Below, in pieces: positions 7,538 to 13,653 of a stretch of 17,471 bases of DNA. This DNA comes from Actinomyces sp. (GTDB lineage Bacteria; Actinomycetota; Actinomycetes; Actinomycetales; Actinomycetaceae). The notes beneath the pieces were generated by a model. It ran no database searches and was not told the origin of the DNA. It saw nothing but the letters and a program-made list of their open reading frames with translations. A program made the translations under genes and the position numbers. Position 1 is the first letter of the stretch, and every line of letters starts with the position of its first letter. The stretch is taken from NCBI RefSeq assembly GCF_030530635.1, contig NZ_JAUMUL010000071.1:1-17471 (forward strand). The letters are read 5' to 3'.

Positions 7538-7987
7538 TTGTCGAGTACGCCGATGGAATCGGACCCCACCTCGACCCAGGCCTTCGGGGCCGTTGGCGTC
7601 CCCGCGGAGCCCGACATTCCGCTCGTGGGCATCTCGCCGCAGGACCGTGCCGCGATCACGGCGCTGCCTGCGGGTACGGCGCTGCTCCTGGTACAGCAGG
7701 GACCGACAACCGGTGCGCGTTTCCTACTCGACTCGGCGCAGACCACCGTCGGACGTCATCCGCGTGCCGACATCTTCCTCGATGACGTCACCGTCTCCCG
7801 CAAGCACGCGGTATTCACCGCGCTGCCCGATGGCGGGTTCTCTGTGCGGGACTCCGGTTCCTTGAACGGCACCTACGTCAATCGTCAGCGGGTGGAGCAG
7901 GCTGCTCTGCGCGCGGGTGACGAGGTGCAGATCGGCAAGTACCGCATGACCTACCATCCTGCGCCTCAGCAGCGGGCCGCACAGTGA
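7538..7987 (+). CDS. garA: FHA-domain protein, GarA/OdhI family
   Basis: A 149-aa cytosolic phosphothreonine-binding protein. In mycobacteria and corynebacteria GarA/OdhI, when unphosphorylated, binds and inhibits 2-oxoglutarate dehydrogenase and modulates glutamate enzymes; Ser/Thr kinases switch it off by phosphorylating an N-terminal ETTS-type motif. Here the FHA core is intact: GRHPRADIF at 72-80 (Arg73), VSRKHA at 86-91 (Ser87, Arg88, His90) and GSLNGTYVN at 107-115 (Asn110). The flanks LPAGTALLLVQQGP and GDEVQIGKYRMTY are also GarA-like. The N-terminal motif is degenerate (DPTSTQAF, 9-16). TTG at 7538 is preferred because GGAGGGG lies 6 nt upstream; the next in-frame start, ATG 7553, is too far from it. 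Its stop overlaps the proposed ftsR start (GTGA). Confidence 0.88.
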   Translation: MSSTPMESDPTSTQAFGAVGVPAEPDIPLVGISPQDRAAITALPAGTALLLVQQGPTTGARFLLDSAQTTVGRHPRADIFLDDVTVSRKHAVFTALPDGGFSVRDSGSLNGTYVNRQRVEQAALRAGDEVQIGKYRMTYHPAPQQRAAQ

Positions 7988-8724
7988 CGGGCGCGGCCCG
8001 ACGCGTCGCGGCGCGCGAGCCGGCGCACGGAGTAGGGCTCGCGCCGTGGCCCCGCGGGGTGTCCCGCGAGCCGGTAATGAAGATCGGTGAGGTCGTCGAG
8101 CGCCTCAAGGGAGAGTTCCCCGCATTGTCCGTGTCCAAGGTGCGCTATCTGGAGGCGGAGGGATTGATCTCTCCGCATCGGGTCGGCAACGGTTACCGTC
8201 GTTACTCAACGGCGGACCTGGAGCGGCTGCGCTACACCCTGACCGCCCAGCGCGACGAGTACCTGCCCCTGTCGGTGATCCGCGAGCGCTTGAGCGAGTT
8301 GGACGCCCAAGTCGATGCCCCGCCTCCGGCTCCGGTCGCTCGAGTGGTGGCGTCGGGCGGGCGCACGGTCAGCGGCGCCCTAGACGCCGAGGACCTGGTG
8401 CACCATTCGGAGGCGACGCTGGAGCAGATTGAGGAGTTGGTCGCGGTCGGTGTCATCGCGCCGGATGCCCACGGTCGTTTCGACTCGCGGGCACTGACCA
8501 CTGTGGCGCTGGCTCTCAAGGCCGACCGGCTGGGCATTCCGCTGCGCAACCTGCGGGCGGTACGAAGCGCAGCCGAACGCGAGGCCGATGCGATCGATCT
8601 GGCCACCCGGCACAAGCGCAACCGCTCGACGACGGCCGGGGAGGACGCGGCGGCTGAGCTGGCCGCGGTGCTCGCCGACCTGCACGTGAGCCTGCTGCAC
8701 CGGGCGGTCGAGGCGTTGGGCTGA
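7984..8724 (+). CDS. ftsR: MerR-family transcriptional regulator FtsR
   Basis: A 246-aa DNA-binding protein like C. glutamicum FtsR, an activator of ftsZ, and M. tuberculosis Rv1828. The MerR winged helix spans about 33-100: KIGEVVERLKGEFPALSVSK, then VRYLEAEGLISPHR, GYRRYS and LRYTLTAQRDEYLPLSVIRERL. A Pro/Ala linker (around 110-120) joins it to a C-terminal helical domain (about 130-246) with a second HTH-like stretch, as in Rv1828. There is no cysteine-rich metal site. The start is uncertain. GTG 7984 overlaps the garA stop, but the first 31 residues are poorly conserved; GTG 8059 or ATG 8077 could be the true start. Adjacency to garA is conserved across actinobacteria. Confidence 0.87.
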   Translation: MTGAARRVAAREPAHGVGLAPWPRGVSREPVMKIGEVVERLKGEFPALSVSKVRYLEAEGLISPHRVGNGYRRYSTADLERLRYTLTAQRDEYLPLSVIRERLSELDAQVDAPPPAPVARVVASGGRTVSGALDAEDLVHHSEATLEQIEELVAVGVIAPDAHGRFDSRALTTVALALKADRLGIPLRNLRAVRSAAEREADAIDLATRHKRNRSTTAGEDAAAELAAVLADLHVSLLHRAVEALG

Positions 8725-8742
8725 GCGAACCGGAGCGCAGCC

Positions 8743-8780
8743 GGACAACAACACGGCTTGTCCCTCCATTTGCGGGACAA
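8743..8780 (+). promoter_or_regulatory. Triple TTGTCCC/GGGACAA inverted-repeat element
   Basis: GGACAA (8743-8748), TTGTCCC (8758-8764) and GGGACAA (8774-8780) alternate in orientation, with 9-nt spacers on both sides. The middle copy can pair with either flank: 6 bp with the first, 7 bp with the third. The third copy overlaps the proposed -35 of the next gene. It may be an operator with two overlapping dyads or a pair of exclusive hairpins acting as terminator/attenuator after ftsR. Confidence 0.45.
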
Positions 8781-8803
8781 CGCGGTCACCGGGCCCGTAG
8801 ATT
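8774..8803 (+). promoter_or_regulatory. Candidate promoter of the DUF151 gene
   Basis: GGGACA (8774-8779), 18 bp, TAGATT (8798-8803); TTGCGG at 8770-8775 is an alternative -35 but too far away. The start would fall on the GTG at 8810, giving a leaderless mRNA. Confidence 0.4.
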
Positions 8804-8809
8804 ATGGGT

Positions 8810-9283
8810 GTGCGCACCATGTCGCTTATGGGGGTGCGGTCAACGGTGCCGAACTCCGGTCTGGTCGCCGTCCTGATGGAGGACGGGGGCCCGGCCATGC
8901 TGGCTGTTCCCGTGGGTGCCCGCGAGGGACTCTTGTTGAGTGCCCCCGGCAGTCCCACGCCGACCTGGGCCTCCTTGTTCGCGGCCTGTGTGGAAGCCTT
9001 CGGCTCGGCGGTGCTGCAGGTGGTACTGGATGTCGACGCCGACGGTGTCATGTGTGCCACTGCCGTGCTCGACGCCGAGAACCCGACTCAGTCGACAGCG
9101 GTGCCCTGCACCCCCAGCGACGCACTCGTCGTGGCCACCACTCTGGCGATCCCCATCCAGGCCACCGGCGCGCTGTTGCGGCTGCGAGGCCTGGACCTAG
9201 AGGAGCAGGCGCTGCAGCGTCGTCTGAGGGAATGGAGGCAGGCGCTGGACGATGCCGTCGCCGAGGACGCCTGGTACCTGTAG
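8810..9283 (+). CDS. Bifunctional nuclease (BFN/DUF151) family protein
   Basis: A 157-aa protein of the DUF151/BFN family, orthologous by position to Rv1829. Family features: an opening MGVRSTVPNSGLVAVLMED strand, LAVPVGAREGLLL, a PTPTWASLFAACVEAFGS helix and the conserved TPSDALVVATTLAIPI. The C-terminus is a charged helix (EEQALQRRLREW). Plant members are reported nucleases; bacterial function is unsettled, so nuclease activity is not asserted. The start is one of ATG 8804, GTG 8810 or ATG 8819, all in frame and without a Shine-Dalgarno. GTG 8810 fits a leaderless mRNA from TAGATT at 8798-8803. It is followed by a strong hairpin. Confidence 0.8.
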   Translation: MRTMSLMGVRSTVPNSGLVAVLMEDGGPAMLAVPVGAREGLLLSAPGSPTPTWASLFAACVEAFGSAVLQVVLDVDADGVMCATAVLDAENPTQSTAVPCTPSDALVVATTLAIPIQATGALLRLRGLDLEEQALQRRLREWRQALDDAVAEDAWYL

Positions 9284-9291
9284 AGCCAAGC

Positions 9292-9315
9292 GGTGGGCCG
9301 TAGGGGCGGCCCACC
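9292..9315 (+). terminator. Hairpin terminator after the DUF151 gene
   Basis: GGTGGGCCG (9292-9300), loop TAGGGG, CGGCCCACC (9307-9315) is a perfect 9-bp stem starting 8 nt after the stop codon. No U-tract follows, which is common for terminators in high-G+C actinobacteria. Confidence 0.55.
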
Positions 9316-9586
9316 TCGTGACACACGGTACGCGTGTGACTCATGAGACTGTTGATATGTAATGCGTCACATCTATCGGTGTGAGGGTGTCGGTATTCCG
9401 CGTCATATCGCGCCGACGGCCGAACCGGAGAGTCGGCGATGAACCTCAACCTGAAGTCAAAGTCGGTTTCTCGGCGCGCCTGTCGTTGAGTCATCCCACT
9501 GTGGGTTCTATCGTGGGGCCGTGGCCGGGCGGACCGGCCCGCGCGTGCCTCCCCGCGTACGCCCCGATCTTGACAGGAGCCGGCAA
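9316..9586 (+). promoter_or_regulatory. Upstream region of the second merR gene
   Basis: The gap holds an A+T-richer patch at 9341-9380 with the palindrome CTCATGAG (9340-9347) and an inverted repeat CACACG/CGTGTG (9322-9338). No ORF here looks coding. The best promoter is TTGAGT (9486-9491), 17 bp, TATCGT (9509-9514), predicting a start near 9521. The patch at 9353-9380 could hold a second promoter but lacks a clear pair of boxes. Confidence 0.5.
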
Positions 9587-10159
9587 GTGAGCGCCAACGA
9601 AGCGAGCCTTCACGCAACCGCACCCCAGCACACGCAGGGGATGCTCTTCGGTGACCCGCTCCCGCGACTGGACGTCAACACCGGATACCGTGGGCCGGTG
9701 GCCTGCCGTGCCGCGGGCATCACCTACCGGCAGTTGGACTACTGGGCCCGCACCGGGCTTGTGGAGCCGTCCATTCGCGGTGCCAAGGGGTCGGGCTCGC
9801 AGCGGCTATACGCCTTCCGGGACATTCTGCTGTTGAAAATCGTCAAGCGATTGCTCGACACCGGTGTCTCGCTCCAGCAGATCCGGGTTGCCATCAACGC
9901 CCTGCACGAGCGCGGCGTGGAGGACCTGACCTCCATCACGCTGATGAGCGACGGTGCCTCCGTGTACGAGTGCACCAGCGCGGATGAGGTGGTCGATCTG
10001 GTGCAGGGCGGCCAGGGCGTCTTCGGGATCGCGGTAGGTCGTGTCTGGCGCGAGATCGAGGGCTCACTTGCAGAGCTTCCGGTGGAGCACGCCGCCGACG
10101 CCCCCGTCGTCGAGGATGAGCTGGCCAAGCGTCGGGCGGCCCGGCAGCAGGCGGTATGA
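9587..10159 (+). CDS. MerR-family transcriptional regulator (Rv1830/McdR type)
   Basis: A 190-aa regulator equivalent by position and motifs to Rv1830 (ResR/McdR), linked in mycobacteria to control of cell division and growth. A flexible 30-residue N-terminus precedes the MerR HTH (about 34-105): YRGPVACRAAGITYRQLDYW, ARTGLVEPS, SGSQRLYAFRDILLLKIVKRLLDTGVSLQQIR. The C-terminal part (110-170) has VYECTSADEVVDLVQGGQGVFGIAVG, typical of this subfamily, then a basic tail. GTG 9587 is chosen because AGGAG lies 7 nt upstream. An in-frame GTG at 9521 sits exactly at the predicted transcription start and would add 22 Arg/Pro-rich residues. It closes the conserved four-gene block. Confidence 0.9.
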   Translation: MSANEASLHATAPQHTQGMLFGDPLPRLDVNTGYRGPVACRAAGITYRQLDYWARTGLVEPSIRGAKGSGSQRLYAFRDILLLKIVKRLLDTGVSLQQIRVAINALHERGVEDLTSITLMSDGASVYECTSADEVVDLVQGGQGVFGIAVGRVWREIEGSLAELPVEHAADAPVVEDELAKRRAARQQAV

Positions 10160-10187
10160 AACCGGCCTGCGGCGTGAGCGGGGCAGT

Positions 10188-10215
10188 GCGGGGCTGCGGC
10201 TGAACGCAGCCCCGC
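10188..10215. terminator. Shared terminator between convergent merR and Hsp70 genes
   Basis: GCGGGGCTGCG (10188-10198), loop GCTGAA, CGCAGCCCCGC (10205-10215) is a perfect 11-bp stem centred in the 69-bp gap between two convergent stops. On the plus strand it is followed by GCCCTTAATGATTTC, modestly T-rich. It can serve both directions. Confidence 0.8.
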
Positions 10216-10228
10216 GCCCTTAATGATT

Positions 10229-11824
10229 TCAGGCAGTACGGCGGCCGAGCACGTAGGTGCGTGTGTAGCCGTCGGACAGGTCTGTCAGCGTCACATGAAT
10301 CAGTCCGGCGCCGTCGATGTCGTAGCGCTCCTCGATCTGGGGCCCGTTTCCGAGTCGGTGCACCGGCAGCGCCGCGAGATCCTCGACCTGCCGCAGGGAG
10401 CGGTCGAAGGGAAACAGTACGTCCTCGTAAGGGGCCAGGCGGCCGCGCGGCTCGCCGGAGGCATCGACCCCGGCGCACTCGACGAAGCGGTAGCGACCGA
10501 TGTTGTGGACGGCGGGGTAACGGCGGGTGATCACCGTGCCCGCCGCGCCGTCGGCCCGCTCCTGCACCGACTCCTCCGTCAGCAGCGCATCGAATACGGT
10601 GCGGGCGCCGCCGTCCGCCTCCCGAAACACACCGAATCCGCGTGAGAGCCGGTCCGTCAGGGCCACCGTGGCGGTGCGGTCGGCCGCTATCGCCAGGCCG
10701 ATTGCGGTCGAGCCGCCCGGGTAGGGTGAACGGTGCACCCGTCGACCGAAGCTCTGGCGTAGTAACCGGGGGACCAGTGGAAAGGCGGAGGCGCCACCGA
10801 CCAGGTAGATGCCGGCGATCTCAGCCAGATCGGGGCCGCCGTCGTCGAGTCGACCGATCAGTGGGGCCATGGTGTCCAGGCTGCGTTGGATGAGCGGAGT
10901 CGCCGCGGTATAGAAGTCGGCGGCCGGCAGCACCAGATCCTTTCCTCGTAGGGTGATCAGCAGGCGGCGGGTTTGCGGAACCATCGACTCCTTGGCGTCG
11001 CGGCACTGGTCGAGCAGGTCGTCCAGCTCGGCCGCGCTCAACTCCTCCTCGGCGATGCCGGCCGCCGCGAGCGACAGCTGAGCGAGCAGCAGATCCAGAT
11101 CGTCGCCACCCAGGTCACTGGCACCGCGTGAGGCGAGCACCTCATGGGACTGACCCTGCACATCCACCAGTGAGGTGTCGAAGGTGCCCCCGCCCAAATC
11201 GTAGACGAGCACCCGGGTGCGGCGGGAGGAGACGGTGCCGGACTTCCGGTGGGTGTACTCGAAGCCCGCGGCACTGGGTTCATTGAGCATGGCCGTGACG
11301 TGGAAGCCGGCCGCGCGGAACGCATCGAGTGTGATCAACCGCTGGGCCCCATAGGCGTGCGCCGGGACGGCGACGACGATATGGGCATCCTCGGCGCCCG
11401 GGTCCGCACCCTCCAGCGCACCGGAGGCTTGCAGTTGCTCGCGGACCGCGACCAGGAAACTGGTCAGCAGCTCCAGGACCGTGAAGGTGGCCTCGCCCAA
11501 GCGCACCGGAGTGTGTGCCGTGACGGTGGGGGAGGACAGCACCCGCTTAAGACTGCGCAGCAGTGGAGCCCCGCGGCGGGCGGCCGCCCGGGCGGCAAAT
11601 CCGTGCACCAAACCGTCGGCGGTCAGCGCAGTCAGGGATGGGAAGAACTCATGAAGGTCACCCGCAGTGTCGGTGAAACCTACTACGGGATAGTTTCCCC
11701 GGTCCGCACGGGCAACGACGGTGCGTGTCGTGCCCAGGTCGATGCCGAGGTCTAGGGGCGCGGGCTGAACGCGCCTACGCTTGCGGGACTGCTGCGTACT
11801 ACTGCTACCGCTTCGGGCTGCCAT
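10229..11824 (-). CDS. Hsp70-family protein lacking the helical lid
   Basis: A 531-aa DnaK-like ATPase. The nucleotide-binding domain (about 24-385) has all actin/Hsp70 signatures: LGIDLGTTRT (26-35), VVAVPAHAYG (150-159), MLNEPSAAG (179-187), VYDLGGGTFDTSLV (207-220) and the adenosine motif IYLVGGASAFPLV (339-351). About 145 residues follow, resembling a reduced beta substrate-binding domain (EERYDIDGAGLIHVTL), with no alpha-helical lid or EEVD-like end; true DnaK is about 620 aa. A basic N-terminal patch RKRRRVQ (14-20) precedes the domain. The ATG at 11824 lies 7 nt after TAGGGT on the minus strand, so the mRNA is probably leaderless. No dnaJ or grpE is nearby. Not housekeeping DnaK; partner and client are unknown. 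Confidence 0.9.
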   Translation of the reverse strand: MAARSGSSSTQQSRKRRRVQPAPLDLGIDLGTTRTVVARADRGNYPVVGFTDTAGDLHEFFPSLTALTADGLVHGFAARAAARRGAPLLRSLKRVLSSPTVTAHTPVRLGEATFTVLELLTSFLVAVREQLQASGALEGADPGAEDAHIVVAVPAHAYGAQRLITLDAFRAAGFHVTAMLNEPSAAGFEYTHRKSGTVSSRRTRVLVYDLGGGTFDTSLVDVQGQSHEVLASRGASDLGGDDLDLLLAQLSLAAAGIAEEELSAAELDDLLDQCRDAKESMVPQTRRLLITLRGKDLVLPAADFYTAATPLIQRSLDTMAPLIGRLDDGGPDLAEIAGIYLVGGASAFPLVPRLLRQSFGRRVHRSPYPGGSTAIGLAIAADRTATVALTDRLSRGFGVFREADGGARTVFDALLTEESVQERADGAAGTVITRRYPAVHNIGRYRFVECAGVDASGEPRGRLAPYEDVLFPFDRSLRQVEDLAALPVHRLGNGPQIEERYDIDGAGLIHVTLTDLSDGYTRTYVLGRRTA

Positions 11825-11831
11825 GGACGTG

Positions 11832-11837
11832 ACCCTA
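11832..11837 (-). promoter_or_regulatory. Candidate -10 box for the Hsp70 gene
   Basis: TAGGGT on the minus strand, 7 nt before the ATG at 11824. No good -35 is visible at 16-18 bp, and no HAIR or CIRCE heat-shock operator was found. Confidence 0.45.
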
Positions 11838-11968
11838 TCGCTGATAACGGCTCAGCGCGTTGCGGCTCGGCGGGGTGCCGGTGAGGCGTCGGCCTCTTCC
11901 GGGCGCGGGCCGGTGGCGCGGGCCACGATGCCGACCGGGGCGTGCGCCGTCGTCAAGGCCACACCCCG

Positions 11969-11986
11969 GGTGAACAGTTGGTGAAT
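11969..11986. promoter_or_regulatory. Candidate PHO box upstream of the phosphate permease
   Basis: Read on the minus strand, ATTCACC and GTTCACC stand as direct repeats with an 11-nt period (11986-11980 and 11975-11969). Streptomyces PhoP boxes are direct repeats of 11-nt units whose core is GTTCACC. The box lies about 60 bp upstream of a tentative pit promoter (TTCGGC 12002-12007, 17 bp, TAGAAA 12025-12030), a plausible activator position. Confidence 0.45.
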
Positions 11987-12038
11987 TCCCGCCGCTCGGG
12001 CTTCGGCGGCTCGGCTTCCGGGGGTAGAAATGACAACA

Positions 12039-12087
12039 GGTCGCACTCACGCGACCCGGATCCGCGCGGCGACCGGAGGCCTCCGGT
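12039..12087 (+). other. Structured 5' leader of the pit gene
   Basis: Two inverted repeats lie before the permease start: GGTCGC-actcac-GCGACC (12039-12056) and the perfect 16-bp palindrome ACCGGAGGCCTCCGGT (12072-12087). The second ends 35 nt before the ATG. I do not recognise a known riboswitch. The rest of the 11825-12122 gap is G+C-rich with no clear gene. Confidence 0.4.
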
Positions 12088-12122
12088 ACGACCGCGGAAC
12101 CGATCACCCAACTGGGAATGGC

Positions 12123-13349
12123 ATGAGTACAACCCTTTTCATCGTGGTAGTGGTCGTCATCACGGCACTGATCTTCGACTTCACCAACGGTTTCCACGAT
12201 TCGTCCAACGCCATGGCGACCTCCGTGGCCACCGGCGCCTTCACGCCGCGCCGCGCCGTACTGGTGGCCGCCATCCTCAACTTCGTCGGCGCCACGCTCT
12301 CAACGGAGGTCGCTCGGACGATCTCCCACGGCATGTTCGACGACTCGCTGATACAAGCGGCGCCCGCGATGGTCTTCGCCGGCCTGGCCGGGGCGATCCT
12401 GTGGAACCTGGCCACCTGGCTGCTGGGGTTGCCGTCATCCTCCTCCCACGCCCTGTTCGGCGGGCTGATCGGTGCGGTGGTGGTCGCCGCCGGCTTCCAG
12501 GGTGTGCACTGGGGCACGGTCATGTCCAAGATCATGCTGCCCGCCCTCATCGCGCCCACCGTGGCGGCGCTGGCCTCAGCCATCGCCACCTGGATCAGCT
12601 ACCGAATCACCGGCCCGACGGACAAGTTCAGTGACAGGAGCTTCCGCTATGGCCAGCGGATCTCCGCCTCTATGGTGGCCCTGGCGCACGGCACCTCCGA
12701 TGGTCAGAAGACCATGGGCGTGATCACCCTGGTGCTCATCGCGGGCGGATACCAGGAAGCAGGAACCGGGCCGTACTGGTGGGTTGTGGCCGCCGCCGGT
12801 CTGGCGATCGGTCTGGGCACCTACTCCGGCGGCTGGCGCATTATGCGCACGATGGGCAAGGGCCTGGTGCACATTGATCCGCCACAGGGTTTCGCCGCCG
12901 AGACCACTTCCACCGTTGCCATCCTGGCCTCCTCCCATCTCGGCTTCGCGCTATCCACCACGCATATCTGCACCGGCTCGATCCTGGGCACCGGTGTCGG
13001 TCGAGGCGCCCAGGTGGCCTGGGGGACCTTCGGCAAGATGGGCACCGCCTGGTTGATCACCCTGCCGTGCGCCGGCGTGGTCGGTGCGGTGACCTCATTC
13101 ATTGCCGTCAAGGGCGGGATAGTGGGGCTGATCGCGGTGATCGGACTGCTGATCCTCGGCGCGGTGCTGATCATCCGGCAGGCCAACCACAACAAGGTGG
13201 ACTTCTCCAACGTCAACGATGCCGACAAGGTCGTCGTCGCCAAGCAGACCGATCCCTCCCTGGGGCGTCCGCCGAAGTCCATGGACCAGGTCAAGGCCGA
13301 ACTCGTGGGCATCGAACCCAGCGAGCGGGGGACAGGAGCGCTGGTATGA
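12123..13349 (+). CDS. pit: PiT-family inorganic phosphate transporter
   Basis: A 408-aa integral membrane permease that imports phosphate, probably as a neutral metal-phosphate complex with protons, as for E. coli PitA. The two inverted PiT repeats are visible: FDFTNGFHDSSNAMA at 18-32 near the N-terminus and ALAHGTSDGQKTMGV at 186-200. LPSSSSHALFGG (103-114) and the matching LSTTHICTGSILGTG (277-291) complete the pseudo-symmetry. About ten hydrophobic segments are seen, and the roughly 50-residue C-terminal tail is charged. The ATG at 12123 begins the first helix; the upstream extension (from 12030) is Arg/Thr-rich and unlike the family. The Shine-Dalgarno (GGGA) is weak. Its stop overlaps the next start (ATGA). 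Confidence 0.95.
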   Translation: MSTTLFIVVVVVITALIFDFTNGFHDSSNAMATSVATGAFTPRRAVLVAAILNFVGATLSTEVARTISHGMFDDSLIQAAPAMVFAGLAGAILWNLATWLLGLPSSSSHALFGGLIGAVVVAAGFQGVHWGTVMSKIMLPALIAPTVAALASAIATWISYRITGPTDKFSDRSFRYGQRISASMVALAHGTSDGQKTMGVITLVLIAGGYQEAGTGPYWWVVAAAGLAIGLGTYSGGWRIMRTMGKGLVHIDPPQGFAAETTSTVAILASSHLGFALSTTHICTGSILGTGVGRGAQVAWGTFGKMGTAWLITLPCAGVVGAVTSFIAVKGGIVGLIAVIGLLILGAVLIIRQANHNKVDFSNVNDADKVVVAKQTDPSLGRPPKSMDQVKAELVGIEPSERGTGALV

Positions 13350-13582
13350 GCATCGACTGGTCCTCTCTGGGCCTGGTCACGCTGGTGACCGTAGCCGGGG
13401 CGGCCTTCATCCTGGCCGTCACCTCCGCGGCCGTGCGTATGTTGGCCGCGGTGAGAGTCAAGCGCCAGTCCGGTCAGGCGAAGGGACTGCACGTCGCGGA
13501 ACTGGCCGCCGGCTTCTTCATCGCGTGCGTGGTCGCCATCGCCCTGTTCGGGCTATGGTTGCTGATTCCCTACTTCCATTGA
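13346..13582 (+). CDS. Small two-helix membrane protein coupled to pit
   Basis: A 78-aa protein starting inside the pit stop codon (ATGA), with AGGAG 7 nt upstream, so it is surely co-translated with the permease. Hydrophobic helices span about 6-33 (LGLVTLVTVAGAAFILAVTS) and 49-74 (AAGFFIACVVAIALFGLWLL). They are joined by a basic loop VRVKRQSGQAKG, which predicts both ends outside and the loop in the cytoplasm. No known domain is recognised. Similar small proteins often accompany actinobacterial pit genes, so an accessory or stabilising role is likely but inferred. Confidence 0.75.
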   Translation: MSIDWSSLGLVTLVTVAGAAFILAVTSAAVRMLAAVRVKRQSGQAKGLHVAELAAGFFIACVVAIALFGLWLLIPYFH

Positions 13583-13584
13583 GC

Positions 13585-13616
13585 CGAGCGCAGCCGGCAT
13601 TCTTCCGGCTCGTTCG
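13585..13616 (+). terminator. Hairpin terminator after the pit operon
   Basis: CGAGCG (13585-13590), one bulged C, AGCCGG (13592-13597), loop CATTCTT, CCGGCT (13605-13610), CGTTCG (13611-13616): a 12-bp stem with one G-T pair, beginning right after the stop at 13582. No long U-tract follows. It separates the phosphate genes from scrB. Confidence 0.6.
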
Positions 13617-13641
13617 GTGCCTTCACGCCGGTCGTGGCTGC

Positions 13642-13647
13642 TAGTGT
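13642..13647 (+). promoter_or_regulatory. Candidate -10 box for scrB
   Basis: TAGTGT lies 6 nt before the ATG at 13654, and no Shine-Dalgarno is present, again suggesting a leaderless message. No good -35 match is seen 16-19 bp upstream. Confidence 0.45.
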
Positions 13648-13653
13648 CGCCGC

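Noticed and set aside
12072..12087. Known riboswitch in the pit leader
   Set aside because: The palindrome is perfect and short, and no conserved riboswitch core could be recognised; kept only as a structured leader.
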